From Exophiala sp. HKRS030 (Eukaryota; Ascomycota; Eurotiomycetes; Chaetothyriales; Herpotrichiellaceae), in NCBI GenBank assembly GCA_023897205.1, contig JAHWDD010000012.1, positions 62,001-126,000 of the forward strand: a stretch of 64,000 nt of DNA, given 5' to 3'. The translations under genes and the position numbers were made by a program. Shown here piece by piece: positions 44,628 to 56,005 of this stretch. The notes under the pieces were generated by a model. It searched no databases. It was given only the letters and a program-made list of their open reading frames with translations, and had not been told where the DNA came from. How positions within the stretch are numbered: position 1 is the first letter of the stretch; every line of letters starts with the position of its first letter.

Positions 44628-46669
44628 ATGAGTGTCCAGCCTGTCAAACACGGCAACACAGTACAGGTGAGCATGATCCTCGACCTACATGCTCTGACCA
44701 CGGAGGCTGATGCACAAATAGGCATGTGATTTATGCCGATTGAAGAAGCGAAAGTGTGACCTCAAAGACGGCGTGGGAAAGTGTTCATCATGTGAGAAGG
44801 CAGATGCGGTTTGCCAAATCACCCATGTTACGAAACCACGAGAGAGGCGGAAGAAGTAAGTGGACTTTACGGATGTCATCTTCCGGTGCGGCGGTTTAAT
44901 GCATGAATAGGAAACAAATGGAGAGTCTCCAGGATCGATTGCAAAGCTTGGAAGATCTAATCAAAACTTCTCTGATCGCAAAGGCCTCGCCACCTCAGCC
45001 TCAGATGCAACCAAGCCCTTCGACTGCTTCTCCAATGGCTCCATCACAGCCTGCACTCACGTCTCCACTGGCCTCTGATTCGTATTCTGCAAGTCAAATG
45101 TCAGAATACCTGGGACGTTCATCGTCACTAGAACAAAACCTCCAGGGGTATCGAAGCGCACATGCTTTTACACCAAGTGGACCCAAGCCTTCAGACGAGG
45201 TGTACGCCCAGCTGACCTCAGAGATATCTCATTTTTTCAACACCCCAGGCTCCGTCGAGGCTGAGCGAGTTTCTGGTAGTCTTGACGCAATGGATATCGA
45301 CTTAAGGCCCCGATCAAGAACACTCGGTGTCAGGAAATGCTCCATGCCGCCACCTCAAGGAGGCTTGTTCTTGCTGCAAGAATATTTGGTCGACTTCAAC
45401 ACCGCCACCCCCCTGTTTGATGCGGCAACTATCAGCGGACTGTTCTTGGATTGCTACAACGGACGTGCTGACGGTCAAATGGTATCATGGGTCACTGTGA
45501 AAATCGTCCTGGCGATTGCTCATCGACTACGGGCAATGAGCCCTCTTGGTGTCCCCCAGGACACAGAGAATGTTCAGATATATCTAGAAGAAGTGATCGC
45601 GGAGCTTCCAAGTCTCATTCTAATGGAGCCGTCTCTTCTCATCGCGCAACTCTATCTTGGTACTGCCATTGTTCTATCAACATCTGCCCGGCCCCAACCT
45701 ACTTCGACATTAGTTTCAATGGCGCTCAGAGTGCTGCAGGACATCCGCACCAACGATCCAGACGGGGATCACTCGGTAATGCCAACAGATCTACAGTGCC
45801 GAGAACGTGTGTTTTGGATTGCATACAGCATGGATACAGACATTAGCCTACGGACGAAGAGAGCGCCGGGCCTATCTTCGAGACTGATTAATCTGCAATT
45901 GCCCATTGAGGATCAGCCCGATGGGGCTGGACGGCTGCGTGCTGCTGAAGGTGACTTCACAATCGACATATTCCGACTGCGAGCCGAGCTTGCACTCTTT
46001 CAAGCCCAACTATTGGAATGTGTCCTTGCTCCAGCGCTTGCTGAGCAGACGGGTTTAGCATTGCAGGAGATGGCAGCAAACTTACGCAAATGGAGAGGCC
46101 ATTACGTGTTTCGACTTGAACCCACAGAACTTCGGGCCATGCTCCATCGTTCGGATCTCGTCCACGTCATTATCCTCGAATCCATATACTTCACGACTGC
46201 GTACCTTACTCAATTCTACAATTTTAGCGGCCACGCTTTGAGGTACAATGTACTTTCAGCTGACGGGCTGTCTGCTTCCACGGCACTAAGCGACGACGTG
46301 TTACCATATGATGACGCCCGACGCTTCATGCAATTCTTGAAATTGTTGACAGATGAAGAAATACTCTGCAATTGGTGAGGCGATCTGTTCTTGACCTGGG
46401 ATAGGTATGCTAATGGCTTCCAATTTAGGCTGAGCATCGAGGCTGTTGCTTCGGCCGCTGTAGTCACACTCATGCATATCATGCACAACGCGGGCAATAG
46501 CGACGCCCAGGCAGATCTTGACATCGCCCGGCCTGCGCTTCACATTCTCTACAGATTGATCGACTTCAGGAAAGACGGGGACTTCTCGCAACTCCGCTAT
46601 ATTTGCGCCGATTTGTACATGAGGGCTGACAGCATGGTCAGGCAGAATAATAGTGTCTCTGATAGATGA
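44628..46669 (+). CDS. Zn2Cys6 transcription factor, 625 residues
   Basis: Four exons (44628-44666, 44722-44855, 44911-46374, 46429-46669). The zinc cluster is almost at the N-terminus (C15 DLC18, six residues, C25, then C34, C37, C44: ACDLCRLKKRKCD .. KCSSCEKADAVC). It is followed by a basic linker RERRKKK and a short coiled coil (MESLQDRLQSLEDLIK), the usual dimer element. The middle homology region is recognisable (ALRVLQDIRTND, RERVFWIAYSMDTDISLRTKRAPG). The exon 1/2 junction puts the zinc cluster in frame with a clean start. Targets are unknown; the second regulator is 0.35 kb downstream on the same strand. Confidence 0.88.
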
Positions 46670-47015
46670 ATCGGTTGCAACAATGGGATCTGCCATGCAA
46701 TATATAGGTTGGAAGAGGTGTCTAGTTCAAGGAGTAACGAGTTTCGTAGACAAAGAGTACGGACTCTTTGGAGTGCTTTCGGCTAAGTTGCACTTCCCCC
46801 CGCACATCTGGAGCTAGTTGGGGTACTATTACTATTTAGGCCAAGTGCAAATCAGACCTGGTTAAGTGTGCTTGTGATTCCCCGCGCTTCGTGCATTCAT
46901 TGCCTTTCACTCACTTACAGTATCTTCATGTCTATCCACATCAGAAGCCCGAGTGGTCGTGAATGCCGCTCGGGGACGCAATGCATAGCCCGTTAGATCC
47001 CACACAAACACTCTA
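46670..47015. promoter_or_regulatory. Intergenic between two regulators, with an inverted repeat
   Basis: A perfect 8-bp inverted repeat, CAAAGAGT-ACGG-ACTCTTTG, lies at 46751-46770. It could be a 3'-end hairpin of the upstream gene or an operator of the downstream one. No gene is seen. Confidence 0.5.
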
Positions 47016-49588
47016 ATGGCTTCCCAGCCTGCCGTGCAATCCGAGCAGAACAAAGGCAAAGGCAAGCATGTGAGCACTGCCTGCTCGGGTTGCAGACGCC
47101 GAAAAATCAAATGCGACGGCATTACTCCTCGATGTTCCAATTGCGTCCTCTACGACCAAGAGTGCATTTTCCAATATGGTGTGGACAAGCGCAAGATCGC
47201 CCCCAAGGAGAGACTCCAAGCATTGACAGCATACTGTCATGAACTCGAGGCTGTTCTGGGCCTCCATGGAATTCTGTTACCTACACCACCTCCACTGCAC
47301 GTCCAGAACGATCGTCAAAGCCAGTTGAGTCCTACGCAAGCTGGAAATGCCGACTTCACATCCTCCGCCGTCCCCACGGGCTGGCCAAGCATCGAGACTC
47401 AAAGTAAGTGCTTTCCTCATCCGTCTATAATCTCTGACGTGTGGCAGATCAAAGGACTCATAACGAGCACGCTATCTCTGATACCTCTGGAGTTCCATCC
47501 TTAGATAACAACGACTTCTATCTTAATGGCAGACTAGACCCATCTGCCACAGAAGTGGTTCAATCGAGTTCGGAACCTGATATCCTTGTCGATCAGTTAT
47601 CTGGCCGGATGGGGTCTCTGCAGGTTGCTGAGGATGGCCAATTGCGATTCTATGGAGCAACTTCTAATTTGCATATCTTGCACAATGGTCCGATGTCGTT
47701 GTCTCGATCGAGATTCCGATCTCTTTCGGAGGAAGGAAATAATCTCCTCCAGGGTGCAGGCGTCGGCCATCTCGTTGACCAAGACCTTGAAGATCATCTA
47801 CTCAAACTTTACTTTTGTTGGGAAGACCCCACCATCCATGTTGTCGAGGAGTCCGTTTTCTGGCGGGAGCGTAGGAAGTACTTGTCAGGCCAGCACTTCA
47901 GCCCCTTTTACTCGGAAGTCTTGTCAAATGCAATGTGAGCTTCGACACCCTACGAGAAGGTTGTTCCACTGACATAAGAGCTGTATAGGTGCTCTGTGGG
48001 AGCCACGATGACTTCGAGGAAATGTCCGCACTTACCCGAACCACTGCCCGACTTTTTCGCCACCAGGTCTAAACTACTACTGGACCTTGAAATGGATGCT
48101 CCTACGCTCTCGACTGTGCAGTCATTTGTTATCCTCAGTGCCATAGAGGCTGCTCTCACAAGAGACGCCCGCGGTTGGCTCGATAGCGGTTAGCATATCA
48201 GTCGTCCTCCGTTCAAGAAATAGGCTGACTGGTCACATACAGGCATGGCAGTAAGACTCGCGGTTGACCTAGGCCTCCATCTGGACCCCGAGCCCTACGT
48301 ACAAGCAGGTGTTATTACACGCGAGGAGGAGATGATCCGTAAGGTAATTTGGGGTGGTGTCTTTGTCCATGACAGGTGAGGGGACTTTGCAAATCTGCAG
48401 ATGCATGTGAACAACTAGTAATCACATATTACTAGGATGTGGAGCCTTTACGTTGGCAGACCTGTTGCTTTGGACGACAAGCATATTACTGTGCGATGGT
48501 CACAGCCGGAAAATCCCATGGGAAATATTCCCAAGTATTGGACCCCTTATACTGATGACGGCGAGGGTCCCGACTTGCCGGTTGTCCTCGACCCAATCGA
48601 TGACCTATGCATTTGGAATATTAAACTCTGTGCCCATATGACGGCAATCCGAGAGACTCTGTAGGCGCGAGTAAGCCTCACTGTTGACCTTGATACTAAC
48701 CCCAATTAGTTACCCTGATGGGATGGGCGATGCGCGAAGTCTGAGGCAGCTTTGCGACTTTGCCTCTCGAATGAGCCAAGCATTAATGGAGTGGAAAAAT
48801 GGGCTACCTGAAAGCCTCTCTGTCGACTACGATGATACTACAACATACTATCTCCCACATGTACTACAGTTGCAGTAAGTTAACGTCCGATCGTTCGCAA
48901 ATGTCATCTTACAGATTTTCCTAGTATGCAATATCACTGTGTGATGATCATTACGAATCGTCCCTTTTTTGTTTCGACAAGGAAGATCATTGATCTTACT
49001 CCTTTGGAGATTTCCAGACGCAGGGATACCTGCACAGACGCCGCAGATGACTTGGCTAAGTTGGTCGATATTTACCGGCGGCTTTACGGTCTCAAAAGGA
49101 TCAATATACAAGCTGTTCATCTTCTGTTTACTGCCACGCTGATACATGTGTTCACCGCCTGCGGCGCGCTGGACAAAACAAAAAGCGATCATGCTTGGAA
49201 GAGTCTCGAAATATGCTGCCAGGCACTTAGCGAGATGAGTCTCTCGTTTAGAAATGCTGGGAGGGCTTTCGAAGTGATCATGAGTATCAAAAGCGATCTC
49301 TTGAAGAGATCCCGATCAAGATTGAAGCGAGCGAATCCTTGGCATGATGGACAGGACCTGGATATCGACTACCAAAGGAAAAGACGCTCGACCATGCCTG
49401 AGAGTGAATTGCTACCCTTCGAAGACCTTGAGGCTTCTGGCTTTGATCCTGCCTTTGGCTCGACTGTACCACTGAATTTCTTCGATACATCCTATGACGA
49501 CTTCTCACTTGATAGTCTATTCTGGAATGGATTCAACTCGTTGGAACTGCCGCACCTTCCACCTCAAAATCAACATGATGAGTCTTGA
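47016..49588 (+). CDS. Zn2Cys6 transcription factor, 753 residues
   Basis: Seven exons (47016-47403, 47448-47934, 47989-48188, 48243-48375, 48436-48660, 48710-48874, 48925-49588) join in frame. The zinc cluster ACSGCRRRKIKCDGITPRCSNCVLYDQEC is followed by VDKRKIAPKERLQAL and a short leucine-rich helix, the order seen in nirA/nit-4 and similar activators. The fungal_trans domain reads GMAVRLAVDLGLHLDPEPY, then VIWGGVFVHDRMWSLYVGRPVALD. The C-terminal third carries Asp/Phe-rich segments that could activate transcription. Five of the six introns are supported by continuity of that domain. It is convergent with the SDR gene. Confidence 0.9.
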
Positions 49589-49639
49589 CCAATTACACTT
49601 TCAAGCATTCGCAACGTTCTGCCATCACAGTGGACATAT

Positions 49640-50861
49640 CTACAACCGCCCAGCATGCAATCCTCCAGTCACAAGAATATCAGTTCCAGTGGTATATGCC
49701 GCAGCATCGCTGCACAGATATGCGACCACGGTCTTCAGGTCGGCCCTGTCGCCTATCCTTTGAAGTGGAGCGGCAGAATTGAAAACAGACAGTAATGTGG
49801 GATTTGTCGCAGCTAGACGATTCGTCATCTCCGTCGAAATATATCCAGGTGATATCGTATTGACACGAATATTCGACGGACTCAGTTCGACCGAGAGCTG
49901 TCTGCAAAGACCTTTCACGGCACCTTTGGAAGCTCCATAAATCGACAGGTGCTGGGAAGGCAGAGCGGCTCGCGCTGCAACCGAGGCAACCATGACAATA
50001 CTGCCTCCTGAATTTTGTGCCTGCATTTGTTTCGCAGCCAATTGAGCACTCAGATATGTGCCCATGACCTGGGGATGTTGTGTTAGACCTTCCCAATTTC
50101 CAACAACGATGACAATGCCTGAGGGATTACATACATTCACATCCAGAACTTTCATCCCTTCTTCCGCTGTGGTTTCCAGAAACGGCTTATCTACCGCTAT
50201 TCCAGCTGCAGTTACACTAGTAGAATCAATCAGCAAGGGATTCTCGCAGACATCACGAACGCACCAGTTATCTATCCTGCCGAAATCTGCGATGACTTGT
50301 TCGAAAGTCTGAGATAACGTCGCCGGATTGGTCACGCTCGTTCTAAAGCCAGTACCGTTACCACATGATCGCTTCTAATGGAGAAACAGCTTCACCTGTA
50401 ATACTTTGCACGGACACCAAGGTCTTTTTGGAAATCGAGAAATGCATCGCTCGGTTTCTCGAGGATGTCAAGTACTGCGACATCACTGCCGAGCTCAGCA
50501 GTGCCTCGGGCTAGGGCGAGACCGATTCCACGTGCACCTCCTGTAATCAAAATGAGTTCGACGGTTTGCAAAAGGCATAGTTGGGGAATTCCTGACCCGT
50601 AACGACCGTTACCCTCCCCTTCAGCGACAACAGATCCTGTACAGAGTGTGTTCTGAACTTCTCGGTGTCAGCTTCCACCTTGTGCGCGGGAGCCTTCTTG
50701 CTCTGGGATTCAGCAAACCCGCTGGCCCACGTCGTTTGCGTTGTTGAAAACGCTCTGGAAACTTGTCCCAGGCCAAATGTCGGTCGGCTTCGACACTTTG
50801 TCCCTAGACACACACGTCCGGACAATCCTCTGCCCACGATGAATACATTGCGCATCTCCAT
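49640..50861 (-). CDS. Short-chain dehydrogenase/reductase with N-terminal mitochondrial-like extension
   Basis: Five exons (50597-50861, 50396-50540, 50265-50342, 50135-50216, 49640-50068) give 332 residues. The classical SDR core begins after about 85 residues: TGGARGIGLALARG (NAD(P) loop), DILEKP at the second strand, VTAAGIA, catalytic Ser in MVASVAAR, and YGASKGA with Tyr and Lys. The loop after the second strand has Asp, favouring NAD over NADP. The extension (MEMRNVFIVGRGLSGRV .. SRAFSTTQ) is basic and hydroxylated like a presequence, resembling fungal arabinitol/sorbitol-type polyol dehydrogenases. Substrate is not proven. Next to a sugar porter (51.7 kb), a polyol role would fit. The exon 1 donor GTCAGG is non-consensus. 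Confidence 0.87.
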
Positions 50862-51656
50862 GGCTCACGAGAAACCCCCAAAATGTGAAGATGTCGAGTT
50901 TGTCGATATGTTGGCAAAAATGCAACAGCTCAAAAAGGGACTTTGTCGTCGGCACTAGTTTGATTTCGGAGAATGTAAACCTCGGGTATGCCTTCTTGAT
51001 CGATCTCCACAGAAACAGACCCTTCTTCATAAACGGACCACGGTGTCTATTGTCTCAACGAACTTTCGTCTTGGGGTGAACTTCAGAAACAAGAGGTTGA
51101 GAAAGCTGAGGCCCAGAACTATTTACAAGCCACCGCCGACTGTCAGATTCCTCACTAAAATAATTCCACAAATATGCGAGAATGGACCGTGCACAGTATG
51201 GCCTCAGTGATGACGGGATAATAGGGGGCGCCGGAATTGTGCTTTTCTCCAATCAAGGCGGCCGTACAACCAATAGGCTACGGGTCCTATGCCTTCGGAG
51301 CACCAGTTTTTCTCTCCCTGGAAATATGGTGAATTGACTCCCCCGGGATTCGAAACCCGTGAAGATGTGGGGGTGGATATTGCTTCTCTACCCGGGACTC
51401 CAATCAAATACCACCGTCAGCTTCGACTTAGCCGGTTACCTTGAATGTACGGAGGGGATCCTGGGGCAATCTCCATGGTATCAAGGTCATTCATACATAT
51501 ATCTCCAGATCTACCACATTGTTTGCTCGTTCCGTATCCTTGGGTCTTTCAAGAGGATTCTACTTTTCTTTTTTCTCTCTCTCCCAAGCTTACACCCAGG
51601 ACTTCATCCTCTCCTATTGTCATCCCTCCAGTACACCTTTAGTCTCTTGCGTCACC
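50862..51656. promoter_or_regulatory. Divergent promoter, SDR / sugar porter
   Basis: Shared 0.8 kb upstream region of the SDR and the MFS transporter. A stem-loop with TTCGAA in its loop lies at about 51338-51360 but is not a full tRNA. The last 200 bases are C/T-rich, as in a fungal leader. No gene is supported. Confidence 0.4.
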
Positions 51657-53592
51657 ATGAGGTTCCTCAAAGAACTTCGGGGGCGGACCCTTTACCGGGT
51701 GATGAGCGTGTGCTGCTCGCTCGTAAGTACTTGACCGTTTTCATTCTTTTCTCAGTCTCGATCCATACTCACGATATGGTGTGGAAAATCTAGTCCTTTT
51801 GCATGTACGGGTACGATGCCGGCGTCCTCGGCGGCGTGCAGACCACGAAACCTTTCCTCGAAGCGATGCACCATCCGACCGGCACGTACGTGATTCCCAT
51901 GATTGCGTCCTCGTACACCCTGGCGGCGGCGGTCTGTTCCCTGGCCGTGACGATGCTCGGCATGCCCCTCGGCCGACGGGGTTGCATCTTGATGGGGGAC
52001 GCGTTCGTCATCGTCGGCGCCAGCATCCAGGCCTCGGCGTGGTCTGTCCCCCAGATCATCATCGGCCGTGTGCTCTGTGGCTTCGGTATCGGTTTCATCT
52101 CCTGCTCCGTGCCGACCTACATGGCCGAGATGAGCATCGACTCCAAAGAACGCGGGCCCGAGGTCGCCGTCCAGTGCGTCTGGCTCATTTCCGGGGTCGC
52201 GCTCGCGTACTGGATGGACTTCGGCTTCACGCGCATGACGAACCAGGTGTCTTGGAGGTTCCCCATCGCCTTCCAGGCCGCCTTCGCCACCATCTCGATC
52301 GTGGGCATGTGGTTCCTCCCCGACACCCCCCGTTGGTACTACGCCAAGGGCCGGGAGGCCGAGGGCGACGATGTCATCGAGAGGCTCCACGATCGACCTC
52401 GAGACGACCCGCGCGTTCAGGCCATGAGGGACGAGATCCTGGCCTCGATCAAGCTGGAAGAGGAGGACGAACACAAGTTCAACCCGATCGACTTGCTTTG
52501 GGACCGGAGTGACTTGAGAGCGGGTCGTAGAATCAGGATCTCGTTCATGATTTTGTCCTTGCAACAGATGATGGGTATGCTCTCCACGTTCCCACGCTTT
52601 GTCGCCACACTCTCCCGAGGATGATTGACTGACCTACGTGACGCCAGGAATCAACCTGTCCGTGTACTACTCGACCGTCATCTTTTCTCAAGTTGGCCTG
52701 TCGGACTTTTTGTCCCAACTACTCGCGGCCGTCATGAACACCGGGTTCGCCGCGGGGACCTATTTCCTTCCACCGACGATCGAACGCATCGGCCGGCGTA
52801 AGGTCATGATCTGGTCGGCCGTCGTCTTGACGATATGTATGCTCATCTTTGTCATCATGATCGGTCTCCCGAACCCTTCGATAGCCATGCAGTGGACCGC
52901 CGTGGCGATGATTGTCATTTATAATTTTGTCTTTGGGTGAGTTTTTTTTGGTGCTTTTTCTCGCTTTTTCTCTCCCTCGTCCCACACCATGGAAGAGTGT
53001 TACAAGAAGCACACGTCTATTGAAGAGACAAATACTGACTGGAATGATTGCAAACTTCAGGTATGGATGGATTGGTGTCCCCTGGTTATATGGTCCCGAA
53101 GTAAGTTTTTTTTTTCTTCTTCTTTCTTTTACTGCCCCCTGTGTGGCCCCGTATGTACTGACGCGAGATGTTGCAGATCGCACCACTCAAACTTCGACAT
53201 CTCGGTGGCGCAGCTGGTGCATTCGGCGAATGGCTGTTCAGTTTCATCACGGTGTTCGCGGGTGGTATCGCCTTGCAAAACGTCGGTTGGAAGATTTGGA
53301 TCTGGATGTTGCTGTCTTGCGCGGTCGCCGTTCCATTTGTGTACTATCTATGCCCAGAGGTAAGTTTGAAACATTTTGCCCATCACGCCCGGGACGGAGA
53401 GAATTCCGATGCTGACTGCTTACTGCAAAACTATAGACCACAGGAAAGACTTTGGAAGAAATCGACCTCATCTTTGCGAAACCGGATATCCGAGATTCGG
53501 CACTCGCGGCGAGAATGGTACACGATCCACGCAACCACGGAGACGCCGTCAAACTTGACAATGTCGAATACGAGGAGAAGGAGGATGTGTGA
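51657..53592 (+). CDS. MFS sugar porter (12 TM)
   Basis: Six exons (51657-51722, 51794-52574, 52648-52936, 53061-53100, 53177-53359, 53437-53592) give 504 residues. Sugar-porter signatures are present: YGYDAGVLGGVQ in TM1, LGRRGCIL, the PETPR-type motif WFLPDTPRWYYAKGR after TM6, the QQMMGINLSVYY segment of TM7 and GWIGVPWLYGPE in TM10. The central loop and the C-terminal TTGKTLEEIDLIF are standard. It should import a sugar or polyol by proton symport at the plasma membrane. Exon 2 is noticeably richer in G/C at third positions than neighbouring genes. It shares a promoter region with the SDR gene. Confidence 0.92.
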
Positions 53593-53932
53593 GATGACAT
53601 GTGTCGTGACGTTTCGGGGTTTGGTGGGAAGAAACGGATGGTAATCGGGGTTGGGTCTGGCTGTTCATAGCTCAGCAGTCGTCTTGGGTAGTATTAAGAA
53701 ATTGGATACACATATATGTATATATAGACACGCGCGGAACACAATTTTGAAAACCGAAGAAGGTGACAAAGTTGCTGTCCCCGGATAAAAGGTCTTGGTA
53801 GAGAGTGATCTCTATACGAGGACCAAAATCTAGACTGGGCTGAAAATGCGCACCCCTTTAGCAAATACTTGACGTGAGTTCGCCCAGGTAATGCCATTGT
53901 TTGATTTCTAAAAGCGAGATAGATACATGTTT
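53593..53932. other. Convergent 3' region
   Basis: 3' flanks of the sugar porter and the F-box-like gene, with an AT-rich run (TATATGTATATATA near 53710). No gene. Confidence 0.4.
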
Positions 53933-55361
53933 TCAGATATACCCCCTTACGCGCTGAAAATCGTCCGCCGGCTGTTGAGACGTCTTCCCTTTGCCTTGAT
54001 GAGGCACCGGAGGCGGACTTTGTCCCGGCGGGTATATGACCTTGGTCTCATCGCTCGGGCTCCACCAACCCCTACCACCCAGAGCGTATATTTGAGCTCT
54101 CCTCGGGCACTTCTCCCGATAAGGCCCTGTCCGGACCTCCTCGATTTCGTAGTAACGATAGGGTGACACCCAAGGCGATTGGAAAACCGGCCAAGTCTCT
54201 AGTCGAGAACGATCCCAGAAAACATAGCCTCGCTCACGCAGCCCTTTTGTTCCTTTGGAATAGACAAAAGCTTCCCTGGTCTCATGCTGATGTGCCCAAC
54301 TCCATGCCTCGGAGGGGCCTGTGTCTGGTTCACGAAAGAAGGGTGCAAAAAGGTGTTCGGCGCGCCCTTCACCGCCATGTCGGTCATGGTATTCGGAGAG
54401 TTGAACCCCATCGAACCGCTCGTTGGCAAGAATTAGCCCTTCACGTAGGAATTCCGTGTTAGCCGCGGGATAAGGTGTATAGAACAATCGACGCCTTTCA
54501 TCGTAAGTCTTTGCGACAGCTATGGCGTGAAGCTTTGCCAACCCCAAGGACAAGATGTGCTGTATGTAAGGAGAGTCCAATTCGTGTGCGTCTTGAATTC
54601 CTGTCGCGCCCCAGGTCACGTCGTGTTCCGTGATCTCGATAAAAACTGGTCGTCACTGTTAGCCTTGTGAGGATCAATACAAGGCTATGAGTCAATTAAA
54701 TGGATCGGCCCGACCAACCTGGAGACGCCTTGTGGAAAAGATAATCATGTATGCAACCCAACTGCTCATTCTCCCAAGGCGAAAACTTGGAGAAGAAGAC
54801 CGTCCTATGCTCGTCGACGTCGAAGGCGGCGGCGGGAGGTTTTTTCCGGGCCCTGAACAGGTTGCAGTATATCTCGAACCGATAAAGCGTACGTTGTATG
54901 CGACGAATCTCGGTGGGCGTGGGGAATCCTTCCCAGAAGAGTTTCACGTCGACTTCTGCCACCGGATTTTCAGAACAGTGTGAGGCAAAGTCCAGACTGA
55001 GATGCGCGACATGGCGTTGAAGATGACCGAGTTGCAGAGCTTGAGACAGGGTCCATGACAATAGTGCTGGATCTTGTCGAGATCGCAGTTGGTCATTTAC
55101 AAAGTCTTCAATGTTGCTCCTGGTAAATGGAGCCACCAAACAAGAGGACTTCCAAGCCGCAACTGCCTCGGGAAGTACATCCTCATGGATGAGATTCCTG
55201 ACAACCCGTGAAGTTATTGACACTTGGACTTGGATGAATGCAGCGTACACCTTGGACGAGGCTAGGACCGCTGACAGTAGAGAAGAAATATCAGGTAGGA
55301 AACAAAGGATCTGTTGTATCAGCTCTAGTGGAAGGCTTTCGAGAAAGGAGCTTGAGGACAT
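53933..55361 (-). CDS. F-box-like protein of unknown function
   Basis: Two exons (54719-55361 and 53933-54645) give 451 residues. The N-terminus FLESLPLELIQQILCFLPDISSLLSAVLASSKVYAAF fits an F-box, the Skp1-binding domain of SCF ubiquitin ligases. The rest has no repeats (no LRR, WD or Kelch) and carries scattered Trp, Tyr and charged residues. It resembles the many fungal proteins of this type that are specific to species or genera. The second exon keeps frame only with an acceptor at GACCAG, and the donor GTTGGT is non-consensus, so the junction is the weak point. Its position between two sugar porters seems incidental. Confidence 0.7.
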
Positions 55362-56005
55362 TTTACTTCTCTTTTCGGTTCTTTCTCGTTTCTTCTCTCG
55401 TTCATGTTATCGTGGGAGGGAAAAGAGAAATCAGGTTGAACGTGAAATGATGGCAGCGCTTACAAGTTACAATCAGACGAGGCAAGAATTTAGCGCCGCG
55501 GTTACATCATCAGCCTTACATTTATATGCTATATATGTATATATATACGGAGTATATCTATATATATATAAAGAAGTGAATCTTCACCCAACAAAGAAGC
55601 CGCCTTGATGGCCACTAATTCAAGACTCACCACGTCGAAGTGCGACTCTTTGGTCTAATTGGTTTGGAGGTTGGGCTTATCCTTGGAAACCTACGCTTCA
55701 GTGGATTAAACTTGGGAGTCGGCTGGGTTTCCATGACTACTGTAGTATCTTCTGTCATAGAAGGTATGAAGGGTTCATAGTCGGGATAAGTATCAGAAGC
55801 CGGAGGTTCGAATCTCCAAACTTTTTGTTTTTCCTGCAGGATCAGGATTTTTTTGTTCTTTTTTGGAGGGAGAGGTGAAGGTAGTGAATGTAGTGACGAA
55901 GGTGACGGCAGTATCTCAAATGGTAAGGAAGTCCTAGTATCCGAGAGTGAATGCATTTCCAATAACAACCACCATCACCATCGCCCTATCCTTATCATGC
56001 TATCA
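55362..56005. other. Intergenic with AT microsatellite and tRNA-like boxes
   Basis: An imperfect AT-rich run spans about 55523-55570 with one exact TACGGAGTA (55546-55554) inside it. A TGGTCTAATTGG (A-box-like, about 55651) and GGTTCGAATCT (B-box-like, about 55806) are followed by T5, but the stems do not pair. I see no functional gene. Confidence 0.4.

Noticed and set aside
51338..51360. tRNA T-arm-like stem-loop (CGGG..TTCGAA..CCCG)
   Set aside because: The loop has eight bases instead of seven, and neither acceptor nor D and anticodon arms are found on either strand.
51752..52564. Minus-strand frame of 270 codons opposite the sugar porter
   Set aside because: Antisense of a G/C-rich exon; Asp/His/Arg/Glu-rich translation without any fold. 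The + strand has all sugar-porter motifs.
55640..55830. Possible tRNA on the + strand: TGGTCTAATTGG resembles an A-box, GGTTCGAATCT a B-box, followed by T5
   Set aside because: The T stem does not pair (one C is missing), and no acceptor stem can be formed with the sequence before the A-box. At best it is a decayed tRNA.
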